Source: Anaerolineales bacterium (GTDB taxonomy: Bacteria; Chloroflexota; Anaerolineae; Anaerolineales; Villigracilaceae). Taken from it: a stretch of DNA of 38,592 nt. Under the pieces are notes generated by a model. The model made no database searches and had not been told where the DNA came from. It saw nothing but the letters and a program-made list of their open reading frames with translations. Shown in pieces: positions 7,684-17,020 of this stretch; position 1 is the first letter of the stretch, and each line of letters starts with the position of its first letter. Made by a program: the position numbers and the translations under genes. The stretch covers positions 1-38,592 of the forward strand of contig JAEURC010000055.1 of the NCBI GenBank assembly GCA_016789025.1, read 5' to 3'.

Positions 7684-9609
7684 TTAGGTTGCGCTCACCC
7701 CTTCGTTCGTTTCCATATCCAAGATGGCGCGCGCAACGGCTTCGACAGCCACGCGTTGTTTGCGATACAGATCGGCTTCAGACATGGCGAGCCTGCCAGC
7801 CACCTCGCGCACTTTTCTGCCTTCGATGAATTTCATTTCAAGAATGTTATATAAGATCCATTCGCTGGTGAAGCGGCGGTCACCATCGGGCTTCACCTGA
7901 TCCACGGCTCTGCGAAGCAAAGCGCGCAAGGCATTCGAGGCGTTGCCTTCGTGCTCCTCCACCAGCGATTGAACGACTCGCAAGCGCATGAGCGGGCTGT
8001 TCGATAATTTCGGTCCGCCCCAGTAATGCGCGAGGGCGTCTTTCACCCAATCGGCAAGATCCGATTCTTTCGGCAAGGGTTCGGCAAGAAGCGTTGCTTT
8101 TGAGTCGTAGCGCCCAGCCGCGCGCATTCGTTGGAGCAGATCGATCTGCGGTTGCAAATCTTCAAGCGAGTGGAAGACGCGTTGTTGCAGGAGGCGGTCT
8201 TCGAGCGCGAGCGCGGCGCGATCGGCGAGCAACCACAGCGCGTCGCGTTGATCTCTATCCATGGGCCGGTCTGCTTTGCGGGCGATTCCCAGCAAACCCA
8301 ACAAAGGTGGGATCTCGTCCCGGTCGCCATTTTCTGTTTGCTTATGAAGCGGGAGGATCCAGAAGTTTCCCCAGGTGTATTCATGCCGTTCGCCTTGACC
8401 ATTCAAGTGAACGACCTTCAGCGCCTCATCGAGGTTCTCGTTCTCAAGCAAAGAGCGATTCCCAGCAACAAGGTTCAAACTCAATTCATTGCCATCCAAG
8501 GCGGCAACGAACGCGCATGGCGATTGCAAATGGTCGCGCACGGCGGCGAGCACGGTTTCGAGGAATTGTTGCAAGTCTCCGCGAGTGAGCAGGCGCTCTT
8601 CGATGTTTTGCAAAAGTTGAAGTTCCTCGCGGTCGCGCCCGTAAAAAAGGAACCGCTCCCACAGCGGAGAGAACAACGTCACTGCATGTTCGAACAACAA
8701 CACCGTAACCACAACCGCCAGCGGCACAAATCCTGAATATGGCTCGCCCCCGAGGAATTCGCCCGTGCGCCGGACGAGCGTCATCGTGGTCAGCGCAAGC
8801 GAGGCGGTCACCGGTCCGCGCAAGAGCCATTTGAACAGGCGGCTCTTCACCACGCGATCGGGCCACGAGACGCCGAAGAAGGCAACCGCATACGCCATCA
8901 CTACCACCAAAACCGCCACAAGCAAATTGTTGATAAAAGCAATACTCCAAAATAAAAGCGGGTACTGCGCCGCAAGGCTTGAACCAAACAACAAGTACGG
9001 GTATGAACCGAGCGCGGGCGCGGTGGCGCCTGCCATCAGATAGATCATGCGCCGCCTGCCGGAGCGCGTCAACATGCGCGAGTAGGCGCGGATGAAGTTG
9101 TATCCCGCCAGGGCGATGATCAGCAAATAAAAGCCGGTAAAAAGTTGCGTCCACTGGGTGTGCTGTAAGTGAGGCGCGGGTTTTCCATCAGGCACGAGGG
9201 GACCAACAAGCAAGCCCGAGACCAGCAGAGCGACAAACCCCAACGCCACAGCGTAGACAAGGCGAATGGCAAGCCTGCGTCGTCCGCGCGAGGGGCGCCC
9301 GGCAGTCACCAACAACGCGTCGGAGAAATGCAAGTAGGCCGGGGGCAGAAAGATGATCCCGATCCATTGAAATTGAAGGAGATATTCGATCCCCCAATTT
9401 GGAACTGTTTTATTCTGCAGAGCCTCGGTCGCAAAAACCACCACCACACAGAGCAGGATGATGGCAAAGGAACGCGCCACACGGTCGCGCAAATTAAATG
9501 AAAAGGCATACATCAACAGCGAGAATGCTGTGATGGCGATTCCCGCCGTCAAAATATTATTCAGCGTTTGAAGCGCTGTGAGCAGTCCATCCAGCCAGCC
9601 GAAAAACAT
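7684..9609 (-). CDS. 7TM-GAF membrane sensor with HTH-like C-terminus
   Basis: A 641-residue protein without a kinase domain. Residues ~1-330 hold at least seven hydrophobic helices resembling the N-terminal 7TM input region of some histidine kinases (FQWIGIIFLPPAYLHFSDALL). A short helix and a GAF domain (about 345-500) follow. The C-terminal ~130 residues are mainly helical and end with REVAGRLAMSEADLYRKQR, which looks like a helix-turn-helix: REVAGRL, a turn, then SEADLYRKQRVAVEAVA. No HisKA, HATPase, GGDEF, EAL or HD motif was found. It may be a membrane-bound one-component regulator, but this is inference. It lies 3 nt after a GNAT gene and 7 nt before ftsK, so it belongs to the ftsK transcription unit. 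Confidence 0.7.
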   Translation of the reverse strand: MFFGWLDGLLTALQTLNNILTAGIAITAFSLLMYAFSFNLRDRVARSFAIILLCVVVVFATEALQNKTVPNWGIEYLLQFQWIGIIFLPPAYLHFSDALLVTAGRPSRGRRRLAIRLVYAVALGFVALLVSGLLVGPLVPDGKPAPHLQHTQWTQLFTGFYLLIIALAGYNFIRAYSRMLTRSGRRRMIYLMAGATAPALGSYPYLLFGSSLAAQYPLLFWSIAFINNLLVAVLVVVMAYAVAFFGVSWPDRVVKSRLFKWLLRGPVTASLALTTMTLVRRTGEFLGGEPYSGFVPLAVVVTVLLFEHAVTLFSPLWERFLFYGRDREELQLLQNIEERLLTRGDLQQFLETVLAAVRDHLQSPCAFVAALDGNELSLNLVAGNRSLLENENLDEALKVVHLNGQGERHEYTWGNFWILPLHKQTENGDRDEIPPLLGLLGIARKADRPMDRDQRDALWLLADRAALALEDRLLQQRVFHSLEDLQPQIDLLQRMRAAGRYDSKATLLAEPLPKESDLADWVKDALAHYWGGPKLSNSPLMRLRVVQSLVEEHEGNASNALRALLRRAVDQVKPDGDRRFTSEWILYNILEMKFIEGRKVREVAGRLAMSEADLYRKQRVAVEAVARAILDMETNEGVSAT

Positions 9610-9612
9610 AGA

Positions 9613-10146
9613 TTACTTGATCGTCCTGCCAAAAAATAAAGTTACATCCTGCGTGGGGTAGTAATGGTCATTATACCCGCAGAACTCATAACCAAATTTT
9701 TGCGCCAAACGGATGCCGCCCTCGTTCTTCGATTGCATTTCCAGGATTAACCGACGCGCGCTTCTCTCAACCGCCCAAGCCTGCGCCGCCAGTAGGAGAG
9801 CGGACGCCGCGCCTTTGCGCCGCACCTCCGACGTGACCACCAAGTCGGTGACCCAGGCAACCGATGAAGAATGTTCCTCTTTTGCGCACAAATAACCGAC
9901 AACGGCGCCCTTATCGATAGCCACCAACGTCAGGTCGCGGCGCGTCCATTCGTCGGCGAGCGCATATTGGTTTCGCGGGTAGGTCACATCGACCGCGCGC
10001 GGCAGGCGCACCTCGCGGAAACTTGCGACAGCCTGATTGGTCTCGCGCTTCAGGTCTAATTGCCAGACATAGTCGCTTCGACTCTTATGGTCGAGCGCCA
10101 TCAGGCGGGGAATATCGGTTGCAACAGCGGGTCGAATTTCAAACAA
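9613..10146 (-). CDS. GNAT family N-acetyltransferase
   Basis: About 177 residues with the GNAT acetyl-CoA fold: FEIRPAVATDIPRLMALD at the start, WVTDLVVTSEVRRKGAASALL (motif A with the R-x2-G-x-A pyrophosphate loop) and NEGGIRLAQKFGYEFCGY near the end. The acceptor is unknown. The start chosen is a TTG at 10146: it lies 7 nt after a good GGAG (10154-10157), the preceding gene stops at 10161, and the family consensus begins at this point. An upstream in-frame GTG at 10164 has no ribosome site. It is one of two GNAT genes in the window; the other lies beside alr. Confidence 0.82.
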   Translation of the reverse strand: MFEIRPAVATDIPRLMALDHKSRSDYVWQLDLKRETNQAVASFREVRLPRAVDVTYPRNQYALADEWTRRDLTLVAIDKGAVVGYLCAKEEHSSSVAWVTDLVVTSEVRRKGAASALLLAAQAWAVERSARRLILEMQSKNEGGIRLAQKFGYEFCGYNDHYYPTQDVTLFFGRTIK

Positions 10147-10160
10147 GCTAGTTCTCCAAT

Positions 10161-10838
10161 TTACTGGTTTTCCACGCGGACAACGATCACGCACGGACCA
10201 ATAGTCTGCCCGGCATTATCGATGATCACAAGTTGCAGGAAGTAATCGCCGTTGGGTAGGGTGACTGTGTCCCATTCGCCGAGTTTGTCGTTCTTCACGA
10301 TCTTATCCCCTGCCGAAATTGTCGCCCAAATGTTTGAGCCCATCGAGGAAACCTCGTATTTAAAGAACGCGAGGTTTGGAACATCCGCAGTGCCGGTCAA
10401 CTCGATCTTGCCGCTCACTACGGCGCCCGGCTCTGGGGCTGTGAGCATAATCTGGTTTGGCACACAACCGCTCATGCCGCTGGGAGCCGCCTGGGTGGGC
10501 AGAGAAGCCGCCTGGGTTGCCGCGTCTGGCGCAAGCGTGTTCGACGGCGTGAGAAGCAGGTCGAGGGTGGGGGTCGCTATCACATCTGAGCCTGGAAGCG
10601 AGGGAACAACGAATGAGGCGATAAAGAATTCTGCCAAGATCAACCCAAGAACGGCAAACCCAAATAGTGTTGATCGTATCAGCCGGCGTAAGGCGAATTC
10701 GCGCTCAAGCCCATACACCGAATTCCGCCATTCCAACCAATAGCGAACCATGTTGCGGGCAATGAATAATCCCCAGAGAATCAACCCGATGTAGATCAGG
10801 GGCTGATACGTTTCAAGGTAACGATAAAACTGACTCAT
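10161..10838 (-). CDS. Membrane-anchored protein with an Ig-like extracellular domain
   Basis: A 225-residue protein of unknown function. Two hydrophobic helices (about 13-27 and 58-80) leave a small charged segment between them. A Thr/Pro/Ala-rich linker follows (about 85-118), then a domain of ~105 residues with beta-rich spacing: APEPGAVVSGKIELTGTADV ... LPNGDYFLQLVIIDNAGQTIGPCVI. That pattern resembles bacterial Ig-like 'big' domains on surface proteins, and two Cys (about residues 124 and 216) could form a disulfide outside the cell. It sits 9 nt after the phosphorylase gene and is followed by the GNAT. Possible roles include surface binding or sensing, but none can be chosen. Confidence 0.65.
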   Translation of the reverse strand: MSQFYRYLETYQPLIYIGLILWGLFIARNMVRYWLEWRNSVYGLEREFALRRLIRSTLFGFAVLGLILAEFFIASFVVPSLPGSDVIATPTLDLLLTPSNTLAPDAATQAASLPTQAAPSGMSGCVPNQIMLTAPEPGAVVSGKIELTGTADVPNLAFFKYEVSSMGSNIWATISAGDKIVKNDKLGEWDTVTLPNGDYFLQLVIIDNAGQTIGPCVIVVRVENQ

Positions 10839-10847
10839 TCCACGAAC

Positions 10848-11684
10848 TTACAGGGCGCGCAATACGCCGCGAATGATCTGTTCGATTTTTGGCGTAATCA
10901 CCTTGCCGGCTTCGATGACTTCCTCATGGGTGGTCACCGTAGAGCCATCAAGGTTGGCTTTGTTGCTGATGCCCGAAAAACCCAGAACGCGCATCCCGCC
11001 ATGACGGGCAACGATCACCTCCGGCACCGTAGACATTCCCACCGCGTCTGTGCCGGCAAGGCGGAGGAAGCGCAAGTCGGCGGGACCTTCGAATGAGGGA
11101 CCGCTCAAGCCGCAGTACACCCCTTCGCGCAAAGTGATGCCAGATTCGACGGCGGTTTTACGGGCTTGCGCCATCAATTGTAAATCGTAGGCTTGACTCA
11201 TGTCCGGGAAGCGCGGACCGAGTTCTTCAATGTTCGGTCCCATGAGAGGGTTTGCGCCGGTCATACCCATGAGGTTCAAATGGTCGGTAATGAGCATCAC
11301 ATCACCGGGCGCGAAGTCCGGGTTTACGCCTCCCGCGGCATTGGTGACGATGAGGATCTCAAGACCCATCCGCGCCATCACGCGTGTCGGCAAAGTCACT
11401 TGCGAAATGCTGTAACCTTCCTAGAAGTGAACCCGTCCCTGCATTACCATCACAGATTGTCCCTCCAGTTCGCCGACGACCAGCTTGCCGGCATGACCAT
11501 GCACAGTGGAACGGGGCCAATCGGGAAGGTCGCCAAACGGGATGGCGTCCGCCTTCTGGACTGAATCAGCCAGACTGTTGAGACCGGAGCCGAGGACGAT
11601 TCCGATCCGTGGACGATGCGATGTTCGCGACCGGACAGCTTCCACTGCCCGGTCGATCTGTTCGAGAGTGACAAATTGATTCAT
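10848..11684 (-). pseudogene. Purine nucleoside phosphorylase interrupted by an in-frame amber codon
   Basis: The frame spans 279 codons and encodes a trimeric-type purine nucleoside phosphorylase, which splits purine nucleosides with phosphate in salvage. All family blocks are present in one frame: GSGLNSLAD (32-40), VHGHAGKLVVGE, MQGRVHF, TNAAGG, GPSFEG and GISNKA. Codon 88 (11421-11423) is TAG, exactly where the family has the Tyr of the motif 'F-Y-EGYS'. No frameshift is needed, since sequence after the stop continues EGYSISQVTLP. A TAC or TAT to TAG change explains it. It could be a true nonsense mutation, a base-calling error or a readthrough site. If real, the product would be an 87-residue stub; restart at the GTG at 11399 would lack the N-terminal phosphate loop. 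Confidence 0.85.
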
Positions 11685-11735
11685 GGGTATCTTCTCGCTA
11701 AGAAATTTTTCCGTCGATTATCTCACGGCAAAAAA

Positions 11736-11744
11736 ATTATATCA
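11736..11744 (-). promoter_or_regulatory. Extended -10 promoter for the phosphorylase-ftsK-lgt cluster
   Basis: On the minus strand TGATATAAT is a perfect -10 with the TGn extension, about 52 nt before the phosphorylase ATG. There is no good -35, as is common for extended -10 promoters. It is the only clear promoter seen upstream of the long minus-strand run from 11684 to 3971. Confidence 0.5.
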
Positions 11745-11808
11745 GATTAGAAGGTTACAAATCCCTCGCGGTCATGAAGTACAATAACCGCAAAATCTCA
11801 CTCTTCTT

Positions 11809-14358
11809 ATGAAAAAAAACATGCTCCCGCCCGCAAGCCGATTCATGTTGCTCTTCGCGACAGTGATTTCGCTTCTTGGCCAGGGGTTTTGGCTGGCTCC
11901 CGGCAGGTTCGAGTTCATTCTAAAATATTTATCCGCTGTGGGAAACATTATTCCGGGCGGTGTTTTCCTTACGCTCGCCTGGCTGTTATACATCCAGTCT
12001 CTGCGACGAATACGTCTTTCGCAAGAGCGCATCAAACGCCAGACTGAGACCTTGCTCTTCATTCAATTTATCGCCGCGGTGGGAACGTTACTCCTGTTAA
12101 AGGATTTGCCCGCAGAGACAAAGCAGACCGGCTTCTTACTAAGCGGGGCGATCACTCTATTGACCAGCATCGGTTTGTATCTAAACTTCAGCATCCCCGG
12201 CAGGGAAGATAAATCGGGGGAAGGCTCTGGGAGTTTTGATCTTATCGCCGAAGGGAAAGAGACAGACGCGCTTCGCGCTCAGATCGAATCGCTCAACGAG
12301 CGGCTGGCTGGCGAAAAACATCGGAACACGCAACTCACCTTCCTCAATGAACTCAGCAAGCAGTTGGAAGCCGAGTTGGAATTGGAAGTTGCCGCGCAAC
12401 TCGCCGTAAACACGCTCGCCCATGCAATCGATTCATCATTTGCGTCGCTGTTATGGCACGAGCCTGAAAACAAGCGTTATGTGATGCTCACCGCTGCCGG
12501 CAAAGATATCGGAACGATCCCCCCCGGGTATCAGCAAGATTCGACCAGAGGCGTGCTGGGACGAACCACTCGCTTGAAAAAAACCCAAATCGTGCATGAT
12601 ACGCGAGCCGACGCTGATTTCCTGCCTGTCGACTCGTTCACAGTACGCTCGATGATCAGCGTGCCCATCTTTCAACACAGCAAGATCCGCAGCGTCATCG
12701 AGATCTGCTCGGATAAGGTTTCAGCATTTTCAAGCGGAGATATCAGTATTGCTGAAGATGTGGCGCTCGAACTCACGCGGTCTTGGGAACGGGTCAGTTA
12801 TCACCAGCGGTTAAAGGAGTTGATTCAAGCGGGTATCTCGCTTACCACCTTGCTTGATCCGCAAGCCGCGGTGCAGGAGGTGGCGTTGATCGCGCAACGA
12901 ACGCTGGAGGCGCGTTTTGTGTTCGTCACCCTGCTCGACCAACAGGGAAATTTCTCGCGGATGGCGGCGGCAGGCGATGCGCCGCGCTTGTTCGCCTCGT
13001 TGAGCCAAAATTCTACAAACGAACCGATCATTCAAGCCGCGTTGAATGCCGCCAGACCTTTCAGGATCCGCGACATACGCAAATACGCGCAGCCGGGAAA
13101 AATGGACGCGGATACGACGAGTTTAAGAAGCGCGCTCGCCATCCCCATCCGGTTGCACCGGCTGAGTATCGGCACAATTATTGCGTTCGGCAAACAGGAT
13201 GGCGTTTCATTTTCAGAGAACGACGAATCGCTTGCCGATTTGATGTCTTCTCAGGCGGCGGCATCCATCGAGAGTTCGTGGTTATATCAGGAATTACGCA
13301 ACACGCTCAATACAACCTCCATGCTATATCAACTCAGCGTGGACGTTATTCAGGCGGAGGAATTGAGCGACGCGGCGGAACTGATCGCTCAAGCCGCGCA
13401 CAAACTGACCAGCGCGAGCGAGACGGGCATCACCCTGTTGTCGAAGTCGGGGAACATCGAGGCGGAAGTTGGCATCGATGTGAACGGATTCCATAACCGC
13501 CGCGAGCATCCGCAAACCAGCATCAACCAGGCAATTCAGACCGGGCAAAGTATCATCATCTCGAACGAAAACGGTTCCATCGTCTGCTATCCGCTATTGA
13601 CAATGAGTGGGACGTACGGCGCGTTGTGGATGAACATTCCCGAGAGTCGCGGGCAGAACTTTGCGAATCTGCAGACGCTGGCGAATCAAGCCGCAATTGC
13701 GCTTGAGCGCGCCATCTTGCTGGCGGAATCGCGGCGCCAGGCGGAGGAGATCAAGCGGGCATATGCGGAGTTGGAAACCACCTATGATCGCACATTGACT
13801 TCGCTCATGTCCGCGTTGGACGCGCGAGACCGCGAGACGGAAGGTCACAGTGTGCGCGTCAGCCGCCTCGCCTGCACGCTGGCAAAGAAATTGGGGTTGT
13901 CCGAAGCGCAATTGAAATCGCTCGAGCGCGGCGCCTTGTTGCACGATATTGGAAAGATCGGCATCAGCGATACCATCTTGCATAAGCCGGAGAAATTGAC
14001 CGACGATGAATGGAAGATCATGCGCGTGCACCCCGATATCGGCGCGCGTATTGTAGAAGGTATCCCTTTCTTGAATGACGCCGTGCCTTTGATACGTCAT
14101 CACCACGAACGCTGGGACGGGAGCGGCTACCCCGCTGGATTGAGAGGCAAGGAAATTCCCACGCAAGCGCGCATCTTCGCCGTTGCAGACGTTTTCGACG
14201 CGCTGACCAGCCGGCGAAGATATCGCGAAAAGTCCACCCCGGATGAAGCGCTCCAGTTTATGAAAGAGAACGCGGGCGTTTTGTTCGATCCCGATATTAT
14301 CGATACCTTAACCCGCATTTCGCATCATGAATTTATCGAGAGCGCGAACACGCAATAA
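11809..14358 (+). CDS. GAF and HD-GYP domain protein, putative c-di-GMP phosphodiesterase
   Basis: An 849-residue membrane-anchored signalling protein. Four hydrophobic segments occupy roughly residues 10-135. A coiled coil (NERLAGEKHRNTQLTFL) leads into three GAF domains at about 185-330, 340-495 and 505-640. The C-terminal HD-GYP domain starts near 660: the HD pair is in LLHDIGKIG (His712), H-E is in RHHHERWDGSGYPAGL with GYP at 773-775, and ADVFDALTSRRRYR follows. All metal ligands appear intact, so it should hydrolyse c-di-GMP, with GAFs as inputs. No Shine-Dalgarno is visible. A TACAAT ~20 nt upstream could be its -10, giving a short leader. It is divergent from the phosphorylase operon and convergent with ltaE. 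Confidence 0.88.
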   Translation: MKKNMLPPASRFMLLFATVISLLGQGFWLAPGRFEFILKYLSAVGNIIPGGVFLTLAWLLYIQSLRRIRLSQERIKRQTETLLFIQFIAAVGTLLLLKDLPAETKQTGFLLSGAITLLTSIGLYLNFSIPGREDKSGEGSGSFDLIAEGKETDALRAQIESLNERLAGEKHRNTQLTFLNELSKQLEAELELEVAAQLAVNTLAHAIDSSFASLLWHEPENKRYVMLTAAGKDIGTIPPGYQQDSTRGVLGRTTRLKKTQIVHDTRADADFLPVDSFTVRSMISVPIFQHSKIRSVIEICSDKVSAFSSGDISIAEDVALELTRSWERVSYHQRLKELIQAGISLTTLLDPQAAVQEVALIAQRTLEARFVFVTLLDQQGNFSRMAAAGDAPRLFASLSQNSTNEPIIQAALNAARPFRIRDIRKYAQPGKMDADTTSLRSALAIPIRLHRLSIGTIIAFGKQDGVSFSENDESLADLMSSQAAASIESSWLYQELRNTLNTTSMLYQLSVDVIQAEELSDAAELIAQAAHKLTSASETGITLLSKSGNIEAEVGIDVNGFHNRREHPQTSINQAIQTGQSIIISNENGSIVCYPLLTMSGTYGALWMNIPESRGQNFANLQTLANQAAIALERAILLAESRRQAEEIKRAYAELETTYDRTLTSLMSALDARDRETEGHSVRVSRLACTLAKKLGLSEAQLKSLERGALLHDIGKIGISDTILHKPEKLTDDEWKIMRVHPDIGARIVEGIPFLNDAVPLIRHHHERWDGSGYPAGLRGKEIPTQARIFAVADVFDALTSRRRYREKSTPDEALQFMKENAGVLFDPDIIDTLTRISHHEFIESANTQ

Positions 14359-14372
14359 ATGCGTTTCCCTAT

Positions 14373-14500
14373 AGAGTGTTTCTCAAAGGTATGAAAAAGA
14401 GCCTCAGCCACAGAGAACACCGAACTCATAGAGATTTTTTAAAGGTTTTCTCTGAGTTCTCTGCGCGTTCTGTGGCACAGAAGGAGTTAAGAAACACTCT
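14373..14500. repeat. Dispersed palindromic repeat, family A (copy 1)
   Basis: Nested inverted repeats lie between the converging HD-GYP and ltaE genes. The inner arms begin GCCACAGAGAACAC (14407) and end GTTCTGTGGC (14476) around an A/T loop. An outer perfect 11-bp pair (AGAGTGTTTCT at 14373, AGAAACACTCT at 14490) encloses them, and the right outer arm forms the last codons of ltaE. A second inner copy lies at 31977-32035. It may also end transcription on both strands. Confidence 0.75.
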
Positions 14501-15539
14501 CGTAGCGGAAGACTTTTGTAAACGCCTGAATTGTTTTATCAATTCCCGCGTCGTCAATCGCATAGTGGGTTACCAGTCGAATACGGCGCGCGCCCGCCCA
14601 GTCGATCAATATTTCATAGTTCGACATTGTCTCACATAACTGTTTTTCGTCGAATGAAACGTTGTCGGCGATATTGAAATAAACCATATTCGTGAACGGC
14701 GTGCCCTCATCAAGCAGGATGCCCGGAATGTTCCGCAAGCCGTCTGCCAATTTCTTGGCGCGGATATGATCTTCCCCTACCCGCTTCGACATTTTCTCAA
14801 GAGAAACAATTCCCGCCGCGGCAAGGATGCCGGCTTGTCTCATCCCGCCGCCGAGCATCTTCCGCAGGTGACGAGCGCGGGCAATAAACGTCTTCGCGCC
14901 AGTCAGCATCGACCCGACCGGCGAAGCCAAACCCTTACTCAAACAAAACATGACTGAGTCGGCGGGTGACGCGAGGTCTTTCACGTCCACGCCCAAAACA
15001 GCGGCGGCATTGAAAATCCGCGCGCCATCGATATGAAATCTCAAGTTGTTGGCTCGGGCAATTTCACCCACCTGCCGCGTATATTCAATGGACAACGCCA
15101 TTCCACCGCAATTGTTTTGTGTGTTTTCGATACAGATCAGGCGCGTGATCGGCTGATGCACATCCTCAGCGCGGATCGCGCTGCGAATCTCCTCCAGCGC
15201 GAGCGTGCCCTCTTTTTGATTGCGCAACGGGCGCGGATGAATCCCGCCGAGCGCCGACATTCCGCCCGCCTCGTTCAAGTAGATGTGAGAACGCTCTCCA
15301 ACGATCGCCTCGTCGCCGCGCTGGCAATGGATCAACAACGCCAAGAGATTCCCCATCGTCCCGGATGGCACGAAAATGGACGCTTCTTTGCCAAGCATGT
15401 CGGCGGCAAGCGCTTCGAGCCGATTGACGGTTGGATCGTCTCCGTACACATCGTCTCCCACTTCGGCTTCTGCCATGGCTTCGCGCATCTCAGGCGTGGG
15501 CTTAGTTACTGTATCAGAACGAAGGTCAATGGTACCCAT
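14487..15539 (-). CDS. ltaE: Low-specificity L-threonine aldolase
   Basis: A 350-residue PLP enzyme that cleaves threonine or allo-threonine to glycine and acetaldehyde. The N-terminus [20 protein letters not shown] is the family hallmark. [21 protein letters not shown] and [12 protein letters not shown] follow, and the PLP lysine is in [10 protein letters not shown] (Lys202). The ATG at 15539 was chosen because the Shine-Dalgarno AAGGAG lies 8 nt before it, whereas the GTG at 15545 would be only 2 nt from it. The gene starts 2 nt after the rluD stop and ends the operon GNAT-alr-lspA-rluD-ltaE. The last residues (ESVS) are encoded by the outer arm of a palindromic repeat. Confidence 0.94.
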   Translation of the reverse strand: MGTIDLRSDTVTKPTPEMREAMAEAEVGDDVYGDDPTVNRLEALAADMLGKEASIFVPSGTMGNLLALLIHCQRGDEAIVGERSHIYLNEAGGMSALGGIHPRPLRNQKEGTLALEEIRSAIRAEDVHQPITRLICIENTQNNCGGMALSIEYTRQVGEIARANNLRFHIDGARIFNAAAVLGVDVKDLASPADSVMFCLSKGLASPVGSMLTGAKTFIARARHLRKMLGGGMRQAGILAAAGIVSLEKMSKRVGEDHIRAKKLADGLRNIPGILLDEGTPFTNMVYFNIADNVSFDEKQLCETMSNYEILIDWAGARRIRLVTHYAIDDAGIDKTIQAFTKVFRYESVS

Positions 15540-15541
15540 GC

Positions 15542-16471
15542 TCACTTCTCCTTTTTCAATTCATCCACAACTTGCCGCAAATCATCAGGCAGCGGCGCTT
15601 CGAATAGGCGCGGATCGGTTTCACCGGGCAAGATAATTTTGAGTTTCGATGCGTGCAAAAAATGCCGCGAGAGCGAAAGCGTTGAGGCTTTTCTGCCGTA
15701 CACGCGGTCGCCTGCTATCGGGCATTTCAGAAACGCGCAATGCAAGCGGATTTGATGCGTGCGCCCGGTAAGGGGATGAAACTCGAGCAGGGCGTGATGA
15801 TCAAAACTCTGCAGGGTCTTGTATTCCGACACAGCCTCGCGTCCTTTTGTCTTTGAAACATTCGCCATGCGTTTTCGGTTTTTGGGATCTCTGCCGATAT
15901 AAGTTTCTACGCGACCCGCAGGGGTTGGCGGCTTTCCATCCACGAGGGCGAGATAGGTTTTTTCGACTTTTCGCAAGCGGAATTGATCCTGCAACCAGCG
16001 ATGAGCGCGTTCATTTTTTGCAAGAAGGATCAACCCCGATGTATCCTTATCCAGCCTGTGGACGATGCCGGGGCGCTCCTCCCCGCCGATGCCTTCAATA
16101 TCCGGGTCATGCCCCAGCGCGGCGTTGACCAGCGTTCCGCTGGCGTGCCCTGCCGCAGGGTGAACCACCATGCCCGCCGGTTTATTCACCACCATCAGGT
16201 CGTCGTTTTCAAAAATTATATCGAGGGGAATTTCTTCCGCGACCAGATCGACCGGCGCGGCGGGAGGGACTCGAACTGTAAGGGCGGCGCCGGCGTCTAA
16301 TGGCTGACCAGCCTTACTGGCAGGCGAACCGTTCACGTCCACGCATCCGCCTGCGATCAGTTGTTGAATCCGCGAACGCGAGAACTCCGGCAGGGCTTCC
16401 GCTAAAAATTTGTCGAGCCGTTCGCCGGGTTGCCGGTCATAGCGAATTTGGAATACGCGCTCGTCGGTCAC
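15542..16471 (-). CDS. rluD: Ribosomal large-subunit pseudouridine synthase, RluD-like
   Basis: A 309-residue RluA-family enzyme that isomerises uridines in 23S rRNA. An N-terminal S4 RNA-binding domain ([22 protein letters not shown] ... VDVNG) precedes the catalytic domain, with the nucleophile Asp141 in [10 protein letters not shown] and the conserved [13 protein letters not shown] near the end. The start is a GTG one nucleotide after the lspA stop; the frame continues upstream but would lie inside lspA. The Shine-Dalgarno is weak (GCGAG), consistent with coupling to lspA, and the lspA-rluD pairing is widespread in bacteria. Assignment to RluD rather than another RluA paralogue rests on the S4 domain and context. 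Confidence 0.92.
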   Translation of the reverse strand: MTDERVFQIRYDRQPGERLDKFLAEALPEFSRSRIQQLIAGGCVDVNGSPASKAGQPLDAGAALTVRVPPAAPVDLVAEEIPLDIIFENDDLMVVNKPAGMVVHPAAGHASGTLVNAALGHDPDIEGIGGEERPGIVHRLDKDTSGLILLAKNERAHRWLQDQFRLRKVEKTYLALVDGKPPTPAGRVETYIGRDPKNRKRMANVSKTKGREAVSEYKTLQSFDHHALLEFHPLTGRTHQIRLHCAFLKCPIAGDRVYGRKASTLSLSRHFLHASKLKIILPGETDPRLFEAPLPDDLRQVVDELKKEK

Positions 16472-16472
16472 G

Positions 16473-16985
16473 TCACTGGCTCGCTTGCACGGCGGCAGAT
16501 CGTTTGGCGGCTCGTTCTTGCAAGTAGACGCCCAGCAGAAGGATGGCTGTGCCAATGCTGATGCTTGCGTCTGCAACGTTGAACACTGCGAATGAGCCGA
16601 CAGAAATAAAATCGGTTACGCGCCCTTCGCGCAAAAGGCGGTCGAGCAGGTTGCCGAGCGCTCCGCCCAGTTGCATGCTCATCGCAAGCCGCAACGTCCA
16701 ATCGTGTTTTTCCACTTGCGGAAAGTAATAAATGATGGCGCCAACCACCAGAAAGGCAAGCGCCGTGAAAACCATGGCGCCGTTCTGGAACATGCCAAAC
16801 GCGGCGCCGGTATTATGCCAATGCATAAAACGCGCATACGGGCTGAGCCATTCCAACGATTCTGGCAACCAGGTTGCGCCGAGCGGGAGATTCTCTCGCA
16901 CCAGCGATTTTGTCCACTGGTCGAACAGGACGATCAACCCCGCCACCGAAAATAACATTCCGTACTTTTCAATCAAACGTTTCAC
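16473..16985 (-). CDS. lspA: Lipoprotein signal peptidase
   Basis: A 170-residue aspartic protease in the membrane that removes the signal peptide from diacylglyceryl-prolipoproteins made by Lgt. Four hydrophobic helices are apparent. The family blocks are FDQWTKSLV, HNTGAAFGMF, GGALGNLLDRL and GRVTDFI...FNVADASI; the catalytic aspartates are Asp125 and Asp139. The start is GTG (16985) with Shine-Dalgarno GAGGTG. It sits 35 nt after alr and one nucleotide before rluD. Confidence 0.95.
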   Translation of the reverse strand: MKRLIEKYGMLFSVAGLIVLFDQWTKSLVRENLPLGATWLPESLEWLSPYARFMHWHNTGAAFGMFQNGAMVFTALAFLVVGAIIYYFPQVEKHDWTLRLAMSMQLGGALGNLLDRLLREGRVTDFISVGSFAVFNVADASISIGTAILLLGVYLQERAAKRSAAVQASQ

Positions 16986-17020
16986 TAATCACCTCGAAAC
17001 AAAACTGCGCTATTCTATCA

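Noticed and set aside
11399..11421. A frameshift between two phosphorylase fragments.
   Set aside because: Both halves are in the same frame; only one stop codon separates them.
11421..11423. Pyrrolysine or another recoded residue at the TAG in the phosphorylase.
   Set aside because: There is no pyl gene in the window and no such system is expected in this group. A Tyr codon one base away is the simpler explanation.
14376..14639. A short plus-strand frame beginning in the intergenic repeat.
   Set aside because: It is made of palindromic repeat and the antisense of ltaE, with no ribosome site.
15033..15755. A 240-codon plus-strand frame across ltaE and rluD.
   Set aside because: Antisense to two well-identified enzymes; no family features.
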